From assembly GCA_031269595.1 (NCBI GenBank), contig JAISYX010000035.1, positions 1-55,510 on the forward strand: a stretch of DNA of 55,510 nucleotides, given 5' to 3'. This document shows, in pieces, positions 19,526-28,374 of the stretch; position 1 is the first letter of the stretch; the number at the start of each line of letters is the position of its first letter. Source of the stretch: Oscillospiraceae bacterium. Lineage in GTDB: Bacteria > Bacillota > Clostridia > Oscillospirales > Acutalibacteraceae. The translations under genes were made by a program, and so were the position numbers. The notes under the pieces were generated by a model. The model was not told the origin of the DNA. It searched no databases and worked only from the letters and a program-made list of their open reading frames with translations.

Positions 19526-22500
19526 ATGAAAAAGCGGAGTAGAAAAGGTTTGTTAAGGTTAATAGCTTGGGTTATTTGCGTTGCAATGCTGGTGAGCGGC
19601 TTGCCTGTTGCGGTTGCGGCAGGGACAGACAGCAACAAACCCGCCAACTGGGTTTCGCCTGTTGAAAAGCATGGCAAGCTTCAAGTTATAGGCACAAAGC
19701 TTTGCGATGAAGCGGGTAACTCTGTGCAGCTTAAGGGGATGAGCAGCTCCGATTTTGCCGAGTGGAATTGGGGTGTATATACCGAAGGCAGCTTTGATGC
19801 ACTGGCTTATGACTGGGAGATGGATGTAATACGTTTTCCGGCTTATTCAAGTACAAATAATGTAAATTTGACAGCCGCACAGCGGGAGAAATATTGGTGG
19901 GCGGTAGATGCTGCAATCGAACGCGGGATGTATGTGATTTGTCCTTGGTTTGTTATGAGCCCGGGAAATCCAAACGACCCGTTTTACAGCGGGGCAGACA
20001 CCTTCTTTAATGAACTCAAAACAAGGTATCCAAATGTTCCCAACATCATATATGAAATTTGCAATGAACCTAGCGGAGTTAGCTGGGCAGAGGTCAAGAG
20101 CTATGCTCAGAGTAAAATCAGCCTAATAAGGAGCGGAAATGCGGCAAAGGACAATCTCATCTTGGTGGGCACGCCCCAGTGGGACAGTGAACCGCAGCAA
20201 GCTATAGCAAGCCCGCTTGCAGGGGTAAGTAATGTGATGTATACCGTTCATGCCTATCCTACATCCGACGGGAGCAGAACCATAGCGGATTTGAAATCAA
20301 GGGTAGAGAGCTGTCTCGCAAACGGACTACCGATTTTCTGCACGGAATTTGGCGGTGCTGAAGGCGATAGCTATAAGCTTGGCAATTCAATTGAATGGAT
20401 TGATTTTTGCAATAGCAAAAATATCGGCTGGATTGGTCATGCCATATATCGCTGTGGAAACCCTCTGGCAGCTTTTAATTACAACACTTGTGAATGGGAT
20501 GGAAGCAAGGTTGTCGAGACAGTCGAAAATACGCCGCTTCCACCTGATTCCCTCAACGACCATGGCGTTCCCTATTGGCCGGAAAGCCAGTTGACTTATG
20601 CCGGTAACCTGTACCGTGCAAGGATAAAAGGCATTCCGTATACGCCTCCGGCGTGGACGTTAGATGAGCCTTTGAAATATGGGCAGATAAGGGATTTTCC
20701 ATATCGCTTCGAACAATCAGATAATACCGAGGGTTGGCGTATACATGGTGTAAGCTTTTATCAAAAGCTTACACAGGCAAAGGTTGAGTCAAACGCATTA
20801 AAGCTTAACTATGGCTGGAGCATGGAAACTATTGCTGAACAGTGGGAGGCAGGAGACGGGGACAGAATGCCTTATCTCTGGAATGGAGAAGACGGGGAAT
20901 CATGGCACACCCCTATAAACGGCCGCAGCCATCTGTATTTTGATTTTTATGTAGATGCAAACAAAACACAAACCGGAGGCATTGAGCTGCTGCCGATACT
21001 TATCAAAGGCTCAAATCTTGAAACCTTCTGGCTGGATTCGATAAATCTGAGATTGACCGAGGGCACACTTACCGCTGATGGAAAATTTAAAAAATACAGC
21101 ATATGCGTACCAATGACATCTAACGGACTAAATATTAACCAGACAGGCGAAAGGGATGTTGTAATAACTATGGCTGTTTTTGGAGACCAAACAGACTATA
21201 AGGGCGGTCTCTACTTTGACAACATAGGCTTTACCAACGGGGAGGCTATCTCCGACCCATACTACACCCGCCCAAATACCTCCGCAATTATTGCCTCCGC
21301 TAAAGAAAACGGCTCTGTTTACGGCGCAGGAACATATACAAACGGGGCACAGATAACCCTAACCGCCACAGCAAACTCAGGCTATACATTTGACGGCTGG
21401 TATGAAAACGGCAGCAAAATCCTCAATGCGGGAGCGTCATATCCCTTCACCGTGACTGAGGCAAGGATACTTGAGACTAGATTTATTGAGGTATCCGCAT
21501 CCTCCAAAAAAAGGACAGTAGCCTATGTGTTGGGTGATTGGAATCAGCCTTTAAATGATCTTCCTGACCCCGGCATTGTAGACACCATTCTTTATCAAGC
21601 GGCAACTTACAATACAGATCCGCAAAATCCAAGCTTACTAAAATATTGGATGCCAAATAAGGATTATCTTTCAGCACTCGTGGCTCTAAAGAATCAAAAT
21701 CCGGAATTGGAGGTTTTAGTCAGCATTGGTGCTGCGCACTGGGGAGAGAATGATCCTCCGTCCTTCAATGTAATGTTCACCTCCCCCGCATTAAGAGCGC
21801 AATTTATTCAGGAATGCGTTAATTTGATGGAAGGCTATCATTTTGACGGCTTCGATTTTGACTTTGAAATGCCCTTAAACGCCGCCGAGCGTGCGGGATA
21901 TGCGGCCTTGGTCAGGGAGACAAGGGCGGCACTGGGCGGTGATAAGCTCCTTACCGTGGCCACCAGCATAGGCGATGACTATCTGCAATGGTTTGATTTG
22001 CAAGACATGCTCTTGTACGTTGACTGGTTTAACGTGATGACCTATTGCTATTGCCAGCCGGGTATCAACGCTCCGCCCTACCAACAAAATACGCCCAACG
22101 GTGTGCACGATAACAACCTGTATCCCTCTCCCCAGCATAGCTCTTATTCTAATGCTGAGTGTGTACAAAGGTATATCAATCAATACGGCGTTCCAAGAGA
22201 CAAAATTATGATGGGTCTGCGATTTGACGGGCTTTATGCGTATGATAAAAATAACAGTATAACCTATACCTATGAGCAGATTAAAAGCATGATAAGCTCC
22301 GGCGAATATATCTACCGCTGGGACGATGCTGCGCAGGCCTCTTATTTAGAAAAGGACGGAAAATTTGATACAACCTACCTAAGCCCCCGTGCAATAAAGG
22401 CCAACGCAGATTACGTAATAGAGCAGAATTTGGGCGGGATTATGTATTGGCAATATTTTTACGATGATGCCGAGAATACTCTTGCAAAGGCTGTTTGGGA

Positions 22501-24262
22501 TTCGTTGAATACAACCTACACCATCACAGCCACAGCAGCCACAGGCGGCACAGTTACAGGCAGCGGCAGCTACGTAAGCGGCGCAAATGTCACCTTAACC
22601 GCCGCACCAAACTCCGGCTATACCTTCGAGGGCTGGTATGAAAACGGCAGCAAAATCTCCAATGCGGGAGCGTCATATCCCTTCACTGTTACTGAGGCAA
22701 GGATACTTGAGGCTAGATTTATTCCAACACCGCCTGAACGTCTCCTATCCGCAGTGTTTATTAACTTTGAAAAATGGACAATACCAGATCCCAACAAGGT
22801 TGACATTATATACTATGGTTGCTCCTGGCTTGCAGGAGTTTCACAAGGCAACTATAAAATCGACTGCCTCCCTGAAGAGATAGCTCGTATCCGCCAGATT
22901 GTTGCCCTGAAAAGTCAAAATACCAACCTCAAGGTTGTGGTTACTATTGGCGGAAGCGAAACCACAATGCCTTGGGTTACATGGGAGACGTTAGATTTTA
23001 GCGTTTTAGGAATGGATGTGGCAAAGCATCAATTCTTTGCCAACACCGTTAAAGATTTCATAAATGCCAATGGATTGGATGGCGTAGATATTGACTGGGA
23101 AGTACCCATGCCTGATGAGAAAGAGCTTTTTACACTGTTGGTCAAGACGTTAAAAGAAACTTTAGGCGAAGATAAGCTTGTCAGTGTTGATACCGGATGT
23201 ACCGACTGGTGGTTCGATAGGTATGACCTCACTGAAATGAATAAATACGTTGACCACTTTAATGTAATGACATACAATCTGGTTGACCAACTCAAGTATG
23301 CCACCTACAACTTCCCCGGACCTACAGCGGAACCCGGGCATGACGCCAACCTCTATATGTCCGACCTTGCAACATCAGGATATTCCTTGGATTATGCCAT
23401 AGATAAACATTTGGAAGCAGGAATTCCCCCATCAAAGCTGCTTTTTGGAGTTCAGTTCTCAGGCTTGAATTTTGAAGAGCCGGAAGATGCTGATTATGAC
23501 ATAAAGCGTGCAAGAACCTTGCAGGTACAGCAAATGATCGCCTCAGGGAATTATGATGTCATGTTCGATGAGACAGCCAAAGCTTCTTATTTGGTTAATA
23601 AGAGCACAGGCACATTTGCGGTCTCTTATATTTCAGAGCGAAGTGTGGGTGAATTTGCAAATTATGTGAAAGAAAAAGGCTTGGGCGGCATTTTCGCATG
23701 GGAAAATAGTGAGGATAATGCACCTGGCCAGCCCCTTGTCACCGCTATTAGGGACAGTTTGGATTCATCAATCTACACCATCACAGCCACAGCAGCAACA
23801 GGCGGCACAGTTATAGGCAGCGGCAGCTATATTTTAGGTGCAAATGTCACCCTAACAGCCGCTCCAAACTCCGGCTATACCTTCGAGGGCTGGTATGAAA
23901 ACGGCAGCAAAATCTCCAATGCGGGAGCGTCATATCCCTTCACTGTTACTGAGGCAAGGATACTTGAGGCTAGATTTAAAGCAATCGTACCCGAATTCCA
24001 AATCAGCAGCATAAGCATATCCGGTGCACAGCAGGCGGGCAACTCAATAAGCTGTACTGCTGTAACAACTGGCGGCAGTGAGCCTAAAAAATGGGCATTC
24101 TATGTGCTAAGGGGCGGCAAGGTTTATTATAAAGAGGTATACTCAGGCAAAAACAGCTTTACCTACACGCCCACAGAGGCAGGGAGCTATACGGTTCTGG
24201 CATATTGCATTGATTCATATAATAATAAAGTTAAAAATAGCGTGCAGTTCACAGCTGTATAG
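19526..24262 (+). CDS. Secreted GH5-CBM-GH18-GH18 multimodular protein
   Basis: The protein has 1578 residues. Modules: signal peptide (1-31); GH5 (39-325; acid/base Glu181 in CNEPSG, nucleophile Glu274 in TEFGG); beta-sandwich possible carbohydrate-binding domain (376-575, related to that in the previous protein); InlB-type repeat (583-654); GH18 (662-997, DGFDFDFE, Glu781); repeat (998-1066); GH18 (1072-1415, DGVDIDWE, Asp1185); repeat (1416-1484); C-terminal beta domain (1488-1578). The GH5 has CPWFVM where relatives have LDWHVM, so a conserved active-site His is Phe142. Start 19526 has GAGGG 7 nt upstream, identical to the start region of the 13780 gene. It is probably the last glycan-degrading gene of the operon. 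Confidence 0.9.
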   Translation: MKKRSRKGLLRLIAWVICVAMLVSGLPVAVAAGTDSNKPANWVSPVEKHGKLQVIGTKLCDEAGNSVQLKGMSSSDFAEWNWGVYTEGSFDALAYDWEMDVIRFPAYSSTNNVNLTAAQREKYWWAVDAAIERGMYVICPWFVMSPGNPNDPFYSGADTFFNELKTRYPNVPNIIYEICNEPSGVSWAEVKSYAQSKISLIRSGNAAKDNLILVGTPQWDSEPQQAIASPLAGVSNVMYTVHAYPTSDGSRTIADLKSRVESCLANGLPIFCTEFGGAEGDSYKLGNSIEWIDFCNSKNIGWIGHAIYRCGNPLAAFNYNTCEWDGSKVVETVENTPLPPDSLNDHGVPYWPESQLTYAGNLYRARIKGIPYTPPAWTLDEPLKYGQIRDFPYRFEQSDNTEGWRIHGVSFYQKLTQAKVESNALKLNYGWSMETIAEQWEAGDGDRMPYLWNGEDGESWHTPINGRSHLYFDFYVDANKTQTGGIELLPILIKGSNLETFWLDSINLRLTEGTLTADGKFKKYSICVPMTSNGLNINQTGERDVVITMAVFGDQTDYKGGLYFDNIGFTNGEAISDPYYTRPNTSAIIASAKENGSVYGAGTYTNGAQITLTATANSGYTFDGWYENGSKILNAGASYPFTVTEARILETRFIEVSASSKKRTVAYVLGDWNQPLNDLPDPGIVDTILYQAATYNTDPQNPSLLKYWMPNKDYLSALVALKNQNPELEVLVSIGAAHWGENDPPSFNVMFTSPALRAQFIQECVNLMEGYHFDGFDFDFEMPLNAAERAGYAALVRETRAALGGDKLLTVATSIGDDYLQWFDLQDMLLYVDWFNVMTYCYCQPGINAPPYQQNTPNGVHDNNLYPSPQHSSYSNAECVQRYINQYGVPRDKIMMGLRFDGLYAYDKNNSITYTYEQIKSMISSGEYIYRWDDAAQASYLEKDGKFDTTYLSPRAIKANADYVIEQNLGGIMYWQYFYDDAENTLAKAVWDSLNTTYTITATAATGGTVTGSGSYVSGANVTLTAAPNSGYTFEGWYENGSKISNAGASYPFTVTEARILEARFIPTPPERLLSAVFINFEKWTIPDPNKVDIIYYGCSWLAGVSQGNYKIDCLPEEIARIRQIVALKSQNTNLKVVVTIGGSETTMPWVTWETLDFSVLGMDVAKHQFFANTVKDFINANGLDGVDIDWEVPMPDEKELFTLLVKTLKETLGEDKLVSVDTGCTDWWFDRYDLTEMNKYVDHFNVMTYNLVDQLKYATYNFPGPTAEPGHDANLYMSDLATSGYSLDYAIDKHLEAGIPPSKLLFGVQFSGLNFEEPEDADYDIKRARTLQVQQMIASGNYDVMFDETAKASYLVNKSTGTFAVSYISERSVGEFANYVKEKGLGGIFAWENSEDNAPGQPLVTAIRDSLDSSIYTITATAATGGTVIGSGSYILGANVTLTAAPNSGYTFEGWYENGSKISNAGASYPFTVTEARILEARFKAIVPEFQISSISISGAQQAGNSISCTAVTTGGSEPKKWAFYVLRGGKVYYKEVYSGKNSFTYTPTEAGSYTVLAYCIDSYNNKVKNSVQFTAV

Positions 24263-24283
24263 CTTAATATTGGGAGGAATAGC

Positions 24284-24859
24284 ATGGGTTTTCTCGAACT
24301 TCTTATGCTCTCTGTAGCACTTGCTATGGATGCATTTTCTGTGGCAGTCTGCAAGGGGCTTTGCTCAAAAAAAATCAACTATAAGAATATGCTTATCATA
24401 GCGGGCTTTTTTGGGGCTTTTCAAGCGATTATGCCGCTTATAGGCTGGTTTTTAGGCAACAGTCTAAAAACGTATATAGTCGCCGTAGACCACTGGATAG
24501 TCTTTGGCCTGCTGCTTGCGCTGGGGGCCAAAATGATTTGGGACGCCCTCAAAGGCGAGGACGAGGCAGCAGCTGCGAACTCCTGCGAAGAAAGGCTTAA
24601 CCTTAAGGAGCTTACAGTCATGGCTATAGCAACCAGCATAGATGCGCTGGCAGTGGGCATAACTCTGGCGTTTTTAAAGGTTAATATGCTGCTCTCGGTT
24701 TCTGTTATAGGCATAGTTACCTTTGTTATTTCGGCCTTGGGTGTGCTGATAGGCAATAAATTCGGCGCAAAATATCAAAAGCCCGCCACAGTTACAGGCG
24801 GGGCGGTGCTGATTTTGATAGGTGTTAAAATTTTGCTGGAGCACTTAGGGGTTTTTTAA
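24284..24859 (+). CDS. mntP: Manganese efflux pump MntP
   Basis: This 191-residue inner-membrane protein with six predicted hydrophobic segments carries the two MntP repeats, each with an acidic signature: ALAMDAFSVAVCKG near the N-terminus and ATSIDALAVGITLAF in the middle. MntP exports Mn(II) and protects against manganese excess. GGAGG lies 6 nt before the ATG. It starts 22 bp after the last megaenzyme gene, so read-through is possible, but the function is unrelated. Its stop codon TAA lies in the first unit of a 7-bp-period array (ATTCGTA units). Confidence 0.93.
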   Translation: MGFLELLMLSVALAMDAFSVAVCKGLCSKKINYKNMLIIAGFFGAFQAIMPLIGWFLGNSLKTYIVAVDHWIVFGLLLALGAKMIWDALKGEDEAAAANSCEERLNLKELTVMAIATSIDALAVGITLAFLKVNMLLSVSVIGIVTFVISALGVLIGNKFGAKYQKPATVTGGAVLILIGVKILLEHLGVF

Positions 24860-24921
24860 TTCGTAATGCATAATTCGTAATTCGTAATTAAAGGTGATTT
24901 GCTGCGCAAATTTAAATTAAA
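24857..24921 (+). repeat. Heptad array plus TTTGCTGCGCAAA core
   Basis: ATTCGTA/ATGCATA units with a 7-bp period start at the mntP stop codon, followed by AATTAAAGGTGATTTGCTGCG and a matching hairpin half. This is the type arrangement of a dispersed element seen many times in this window. Confidence 0.85.
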
Positions 24922-24945
24922 ATAGTTCATAACCGTTTACCAAAC

Positions 24946-24985
24946 AACAGCCCGATTGAATTAATTTCAATCGGGCTGTGTTATT
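24946..24985. terminator. Bidirectional terminator between convergent genes
   Basis: The perfect stem CAGCCCGATTGAA/TTCAATCGGGCTG is flanked by AT-rich DNA and lies between mntP (+) and the permease-prefix gene (-). Confidence 0.75.
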
Positions 24986-24996
24986 TTATGCTTATA

Positions 24997-25998
24997 TTAA
25001 TTTTTGCTATACTTCCATGCCTTTACCGTCGTAGTTGTTAAATCCAAAATAAGTGCGAAAAAGACTATGCCCAAAAGGAACAAATTAAAATTCACAAACA
25101 GCACAGAAATCGCATCTCCGCCTTCGCCTACTAACAATTCCGTTATGTTGCTTACAAATTCAGGATTCATGATTTTCCCGTTCAAAAATACAACTGCTGC
25201 GCTTATTGCGGTTAGAACATCGCAAAAAATCGCAACAACCGCCAAGCGTTTGGTGTACTGCCCCTCTATAAGCTTTACCGATTCTCTGGTAATTCCCAGC
25301 ACTGCCCAAAGGACAATAAAAAACCAAAAGCTGCGAATAACAGAGGGAACAAAAATAGGAACCCAGCCTGTACTTTCTGTCCATGCGCCCGCAAGCTGCG
25401 GGAAGCCAAGAAAGAAAACCGCCGCAATAACACACCATATCATGCCGGCAATAGGCTCAGACGGCTTTATTTGCGCCTTTGCCTTTGGAACAGGCGGCAA
25501 ATTAGAAAGAGCATCGCCATCATTAAACACAACCTTTTTGCGCTCCAATAGAGCAAAAATAACGGTGATTATCGCAAACGCCTGAATCACGCCGCCAACT
25601 ATCCCGCCAAATATTTGCCCCACGGCTTTGCCGAACAGTGCATAAGGATTTAGCGTGGCATCCCATTCCAGACCAAGTGTCAATATGCTTGCAAATGCAA
25701 TGCCAGCCGATGCAATAGGCAAAACAATTTTTAAAATTCGCTTATACACAAGAAAATATGTGCCGCTGATAAATGCACGATTTTCATCGCCGCTGTATTT
25801 TGCAGCCAGCTCCTCAGGTGTGCCAAGCTTGGTTAAAACAACACGTATGTCCTTTTCTGCGGGCTGAATATCCCCGCAGCGTTCAGCCAGCATATCGGCA
25901 ATTAAGCTATCTAGCTCCTTTGCCACATCAGACCGCATTTTAAGCGGCAAATGGCGGGTGACAGCGTAGATATAACGCTCTATTAAATCGTTTTTCAT
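24997..25998 (-). CDS. HAAS-domain membrane protein, PadR partner
   Basis: This 333-residue protein has an N-terminal helical domain (IERYIYAVTRHLPLKMRSDVAKELDSLIADM, seen in two parts, residues 4-70) of the HAAS/permease-prefix type that accompanies PadR regulators. About seven membrane helices follow. It overlaps the upstream padR-like gene by 4 bp (ATGA), so translation is coupled. In such pairs PadR usually represses its own two-gene unit. The transported or sensed molecule is unknown. Confidence 0.75.
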   Translation of the reverse strand: MKNDLIERYIYAVTRHLPLKMRSDVAKELDSLIADMLAERCGDIQPAEKDIRVVLTKLGTPEELAAKYSGDENRAFISGTYFLVYKRILKIVLPIASAGIAFASILTLGLEWDATLNPYALFGKAVGQIFGGIVGGVIQAFAIITVIFALLERKKVVFNDGDALSNLPPVPKAKAQIKPSEPIAGMIWCVIAAVFFLGFPQLAGAWTESTGWVPIFVPSVIRSFWFFIVLWAVLGITRESVKLIEGQYTKRLAVVAIFCDVLTAISAAVVFLNGKIMNPEFVSNITELLVGEGGDAISVLFVNFNLFLLGIVFFALILDLTTTTVKAWKYSKN

Positions 25999-26336
25999 AA
26001 GTCTGAATCCTCCAAAATTTTATTCATGCTCTGTGCGGTATTCTCCCAATGCTTTTTTAACACAGCCAAAACCTCTTTGCCCAAAGCGGTAGTTGTGTAA
26101 TATTTACGCGGCTTTGCGCCCTGAGTGTTCCAGGAGCTCTCAAGCAAGCCCTGACCCTCCAGCCGCCGCAGGAGCGGATACAGCGTGTTTGCCTCAATGG
26201 CTACTCCTGTCTCAGATAAATCGGCAATTAGACTGTAACCGTAAGTGGGCTCTTTCAGCTTTGCCAGTACACACAAAATAACCGTTCCCCTGCGTAGCTC
26301 TAAGAGAAATCCCGAGACAAGTTCATCTTTTTCCAC
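25995..26336 (-). CDS. PadR-family transcriptional regulator
   Basis: This regulator of about 113 residues has the PadR winged-helix signature: LRRGTVILCVLAKLKEPTYGYSL is the first helical part, EANTLYPLLRRLEGQGLL the recognition helix and wing, and YYTTTALGKEVL the end of the wing. The C-terminal helix is for dimerisation. The open frame reaches 26399, but that would start inside the promoter. I choose GTG at 26336, preceded by a GAGGTGGTG site. It overlaps the downstream membrane protein gene by 4 bp. Confidence 0.88.
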   Translation of the reverse strand: MEKDELVSGFLLELRRGTVILCVLAKLKEPTYGYSLIADLSETGVAIEANTLYPLLRRLEGQGLLESSWNTQGAKPRKYYTTTALGKEVLAVLKKHWENTAQSMNKILEDSDL

Positions 26337-26370
26337 AGTCACCACCACCTCACACCTTATCGTTAATTTC

Positions 26371-26399
26371 ATTATACAGTGTTGCGCACAGCATGTCAA
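26371..26399 (-). promoter_or_regulatory. Consensus promoter of the padR unit
   Basis: Minus strand: TTGACA (26399-26394), 17-bp spacer, TATAAT (26376-26371). The spacer holds a partly palindromic GTGTTGCGCAC, a candidate operator for PadR autorepression. Confidence 0.88.
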
Positions 26400-26483
26400 T
26401 AGGTAAATTTAATTTTTTTGGAATTATTAAAAAATAAGTGAAGCTACAGCAGTGCGCTAAGCAAATATAAAACCGTAAAAGCT

Positions 26484-26655
26484 GCGTCATTGCGAGCACG
26501 CAACCAAACTGCAACAAACATAAGGTGTGGTGTGCGAAGTAATCCAGTGGAGCAAGGCCAGACGTTCACCCACAGCCAAGGGCTTAAGTTCACTGGATTG
26601 CTTCGCACGTGTAACAGTGTGGTAAACTCAAGCTCAGCGGTGCTCGCAATGACGC
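26484..26655. repeat. CATTGCGAG dispersed repeat, copy 1
   Basis: A 172-bp element is bounded by GCGTCATTGCGAG and CTCGCAATGACGC, with inner inverted GAAGTAATCCAGTGG and CCACTG-like/GGATTGCTTCGCAC parts. A second copy is at 45258-45430. Elements of this type (CATTGCGAGC...GCAATGACG) occur in many bacterial genomes. Confidence 0.85.
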
Positions 26656-26787
26656 ACGTAAAGTGATACTAATAAAGGCAATCAGTCATCCGCTCCCACA
26701 CATGCCGCCCAGTCTGCAGATGAATGCAATGCGTCCCTACACTTTTAATTTAAATCTGTACAGCAAGTTACCGCAATTGTTATCTAT

Positions 26788-26822
26788 AATCTAACACCTA
26801 ACATCTAACATCTAACATCTAA
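26788..26822. repeat. 7-bp-period array (CTAACAT units)
   Basis: About four to five units of CTAACAT/CTAACAC lie just upstream of the radA promoter. Confidence 0.85.
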
Positions 26823-26829
26823 ATTCGCA

Positions 26830-26858
26830 TTGACATAATTCAATACATTTAGTACAAT
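26830..26858 (+). promoter_or_regulatory. Sigma-A promoter of radA
   Basis: TTGACA (26830-26835), 17-bp spacer, TACAAT (26853-26858), 33 bp before the start codon. Confidence 0.87.
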
Positions 26859-26891
26859 AGTTGTAGAGTAGAAAAAAGTGAGGAACAAAAC

Positions 26892-28271
26892 ATGTCACCC
26901 AAAGCAAGAACAATATTTACCTGTGCCCAGTGCGGCTTTGAGGCCTCCAAATGGATGGGCAAATGCCCGGGCTGCGGCGGCTGGAACACCTTCCCTGAGG
27001 AGGGTGCGCAGGAAATACCCCAGAGCAGCAACTCTAAAATAATACGCACAGCCGTGCGTGAGGGCAGCAGCAGAGCTGTGCCTATAGGCCAAATTGACCT
27101 TGACAGCGAAATCCGCTATCACACAGGCATGGAGGAGTTTGACAGGGTTCTTGGCGGAGGCATAGTCAAGGGCTCGCTTATACTCATGAGCGGAGACCCT
27201 GGCATAGGCAAATCTACCATTTTGCTGCAAATCTGCACAGCTTTGGGCATGGATATGAAAATCCTGTATGTCTCAGGGGAGGAATCCGGCAGGCAGATTA
27301 AGCTGCGTGCGGAGCGTCTGGGCGTTGAAAGCGACAGCCTTTACATATTAACTGAGACCGACATAGAGCTTACCATAGAGCAAATGCGGCAGCTAAAGCC
27401 GGATTTGGTCATAATTGATTCTATACAAACCATGAATTTCAGGGAGCTTAACTCCTCCACAGGCAGTGTTACTCAGGTGCGGGAGTGCACCAATATGATT
27501 ATGCGCTGTGCCAAAATGCTGGAAATCCCCGTGTTTATTGTGGGGCATGTCAACAAGGACGGAGCTATAGCAGGGCCTAAAGTTATGGAGCATATTGTGG
27601 ATGCTGTGCTCTATTTTGAGGGGGACAGGAACACCTCCTACCGCATTTTAAGGGCGGTTAAAAACCGCTACGGCTCAACCAATGAGATGGGCATATTTGA
27701 AATGCGTGATACAGGCCTAACTCAGGTGGGGAACCCCTCACTCATGCTTATTTCAGGCCGACCGCACAATGTCTCAGGTACATGCATTGCCTGTGTTATG
27801 GAGGGCAGCCGCCCCATTTTGGCGGAGGTTCAGGGCTTGGCCACAGCTACGGGCTTTGGCAACCCACGCCGCACAGCCACGGGCTTTGACTATAACCGCA
27901 TGGGTATGCTGCTGGCCGTGCTGGAAAAGCGTGCAGGCTTTTACTTTGCCAATATGGATGCCTATCTTAACGTGGTAGGCGGCCTAAGATTGGACGAACC
28001 CGCCGCCGATTTAGCCGTTGCTCTGGCTCTTGTCTCCAGCCTTAAGGATAAGCCTGTAGGCGACGATGTAATCGCCTTTGGCGAAATAGGCCTTGCGGGG
28101 GAGATACGCTCTGTAACCCACGCAGAGGATAGAATAAGGGAGGCGTTCCGCTTAGGCTTTAAGCGGTGCATCCTCCCAAAAAATAATTTAAAGTCACTGG
28201 CAAAAAATGAGTACCCAATCGAGCTTATCGGCGTAAGATATATAAGGGAAGCTGTGGAGGCCTCCCAGTAA
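26892..28271 (+). CDS. radA: DNA repair protein RadA
   Basis: RadA (also called Sms) is a RecA-like helicase that promotes branch migration in recombinational repair. The 459-residue protein has the N-terminal C4 zinc finger (CAQCGFEASKWMGKCPGC), a Walker A loop (GDPGIGKST, about residue 100), the RadA-specific KNRYGSTNE motif and a C-terminal Lon-like domain. Length is normal. Its own promoter lies 33 bp upstream, so the gene is probably monocistronic; no clear terminator is seen before the ZIP gene about 100 bp downstream. Confidence 0.97.
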   Translation: MSPKARTIFTCAQCGFEASKWMGKCPGCGGWNTFPEEGAQEIPQSSNSKIIRTAVREGSSRAVPIGQIDLDSEIRYHTGMEEFDRVLGGGIVKGSLILMSGDPGIGKSTILLQICTALGMDMKILYVSGEESGRQIKLRAERLGVESDSLYILTETDIELTIEQMRQLKPDLVIIDSIQTMNFRELNSSTGSVTQVRECTNMIMRCAKMLEIPVFIVGHVNKDGAIAGPKVMEHIVDAVLYFEGDRNTSYRILRAVKNRYGSTNEMGIFEMRDTGLTQVGNPSLMLISGRPHNVSGTCIACVMEGSRPILAEVQGLATATGFGNPRRTATGFDYNRMGMLLAVLEKRAGFYFANMDAYLNVVGGLRLDEPAADLAVALALVSSLKDKPVGDDVIAFGEIGLAGEIRSVTHAEDRIREAFRLGFKRCILPKNNLKSLAKNEYPIELIGVRYIREAVEASQ

Positions 28272-28374
28272 AACGAAGAAGTGAAAATAATATGAAAGAT
28301 AGAGAGCAGGCACAACAGCCATTTATTATAAGGTTGGGTTGGGCGTCGCTTCTCTAATACACGGTGTTTAAGGA

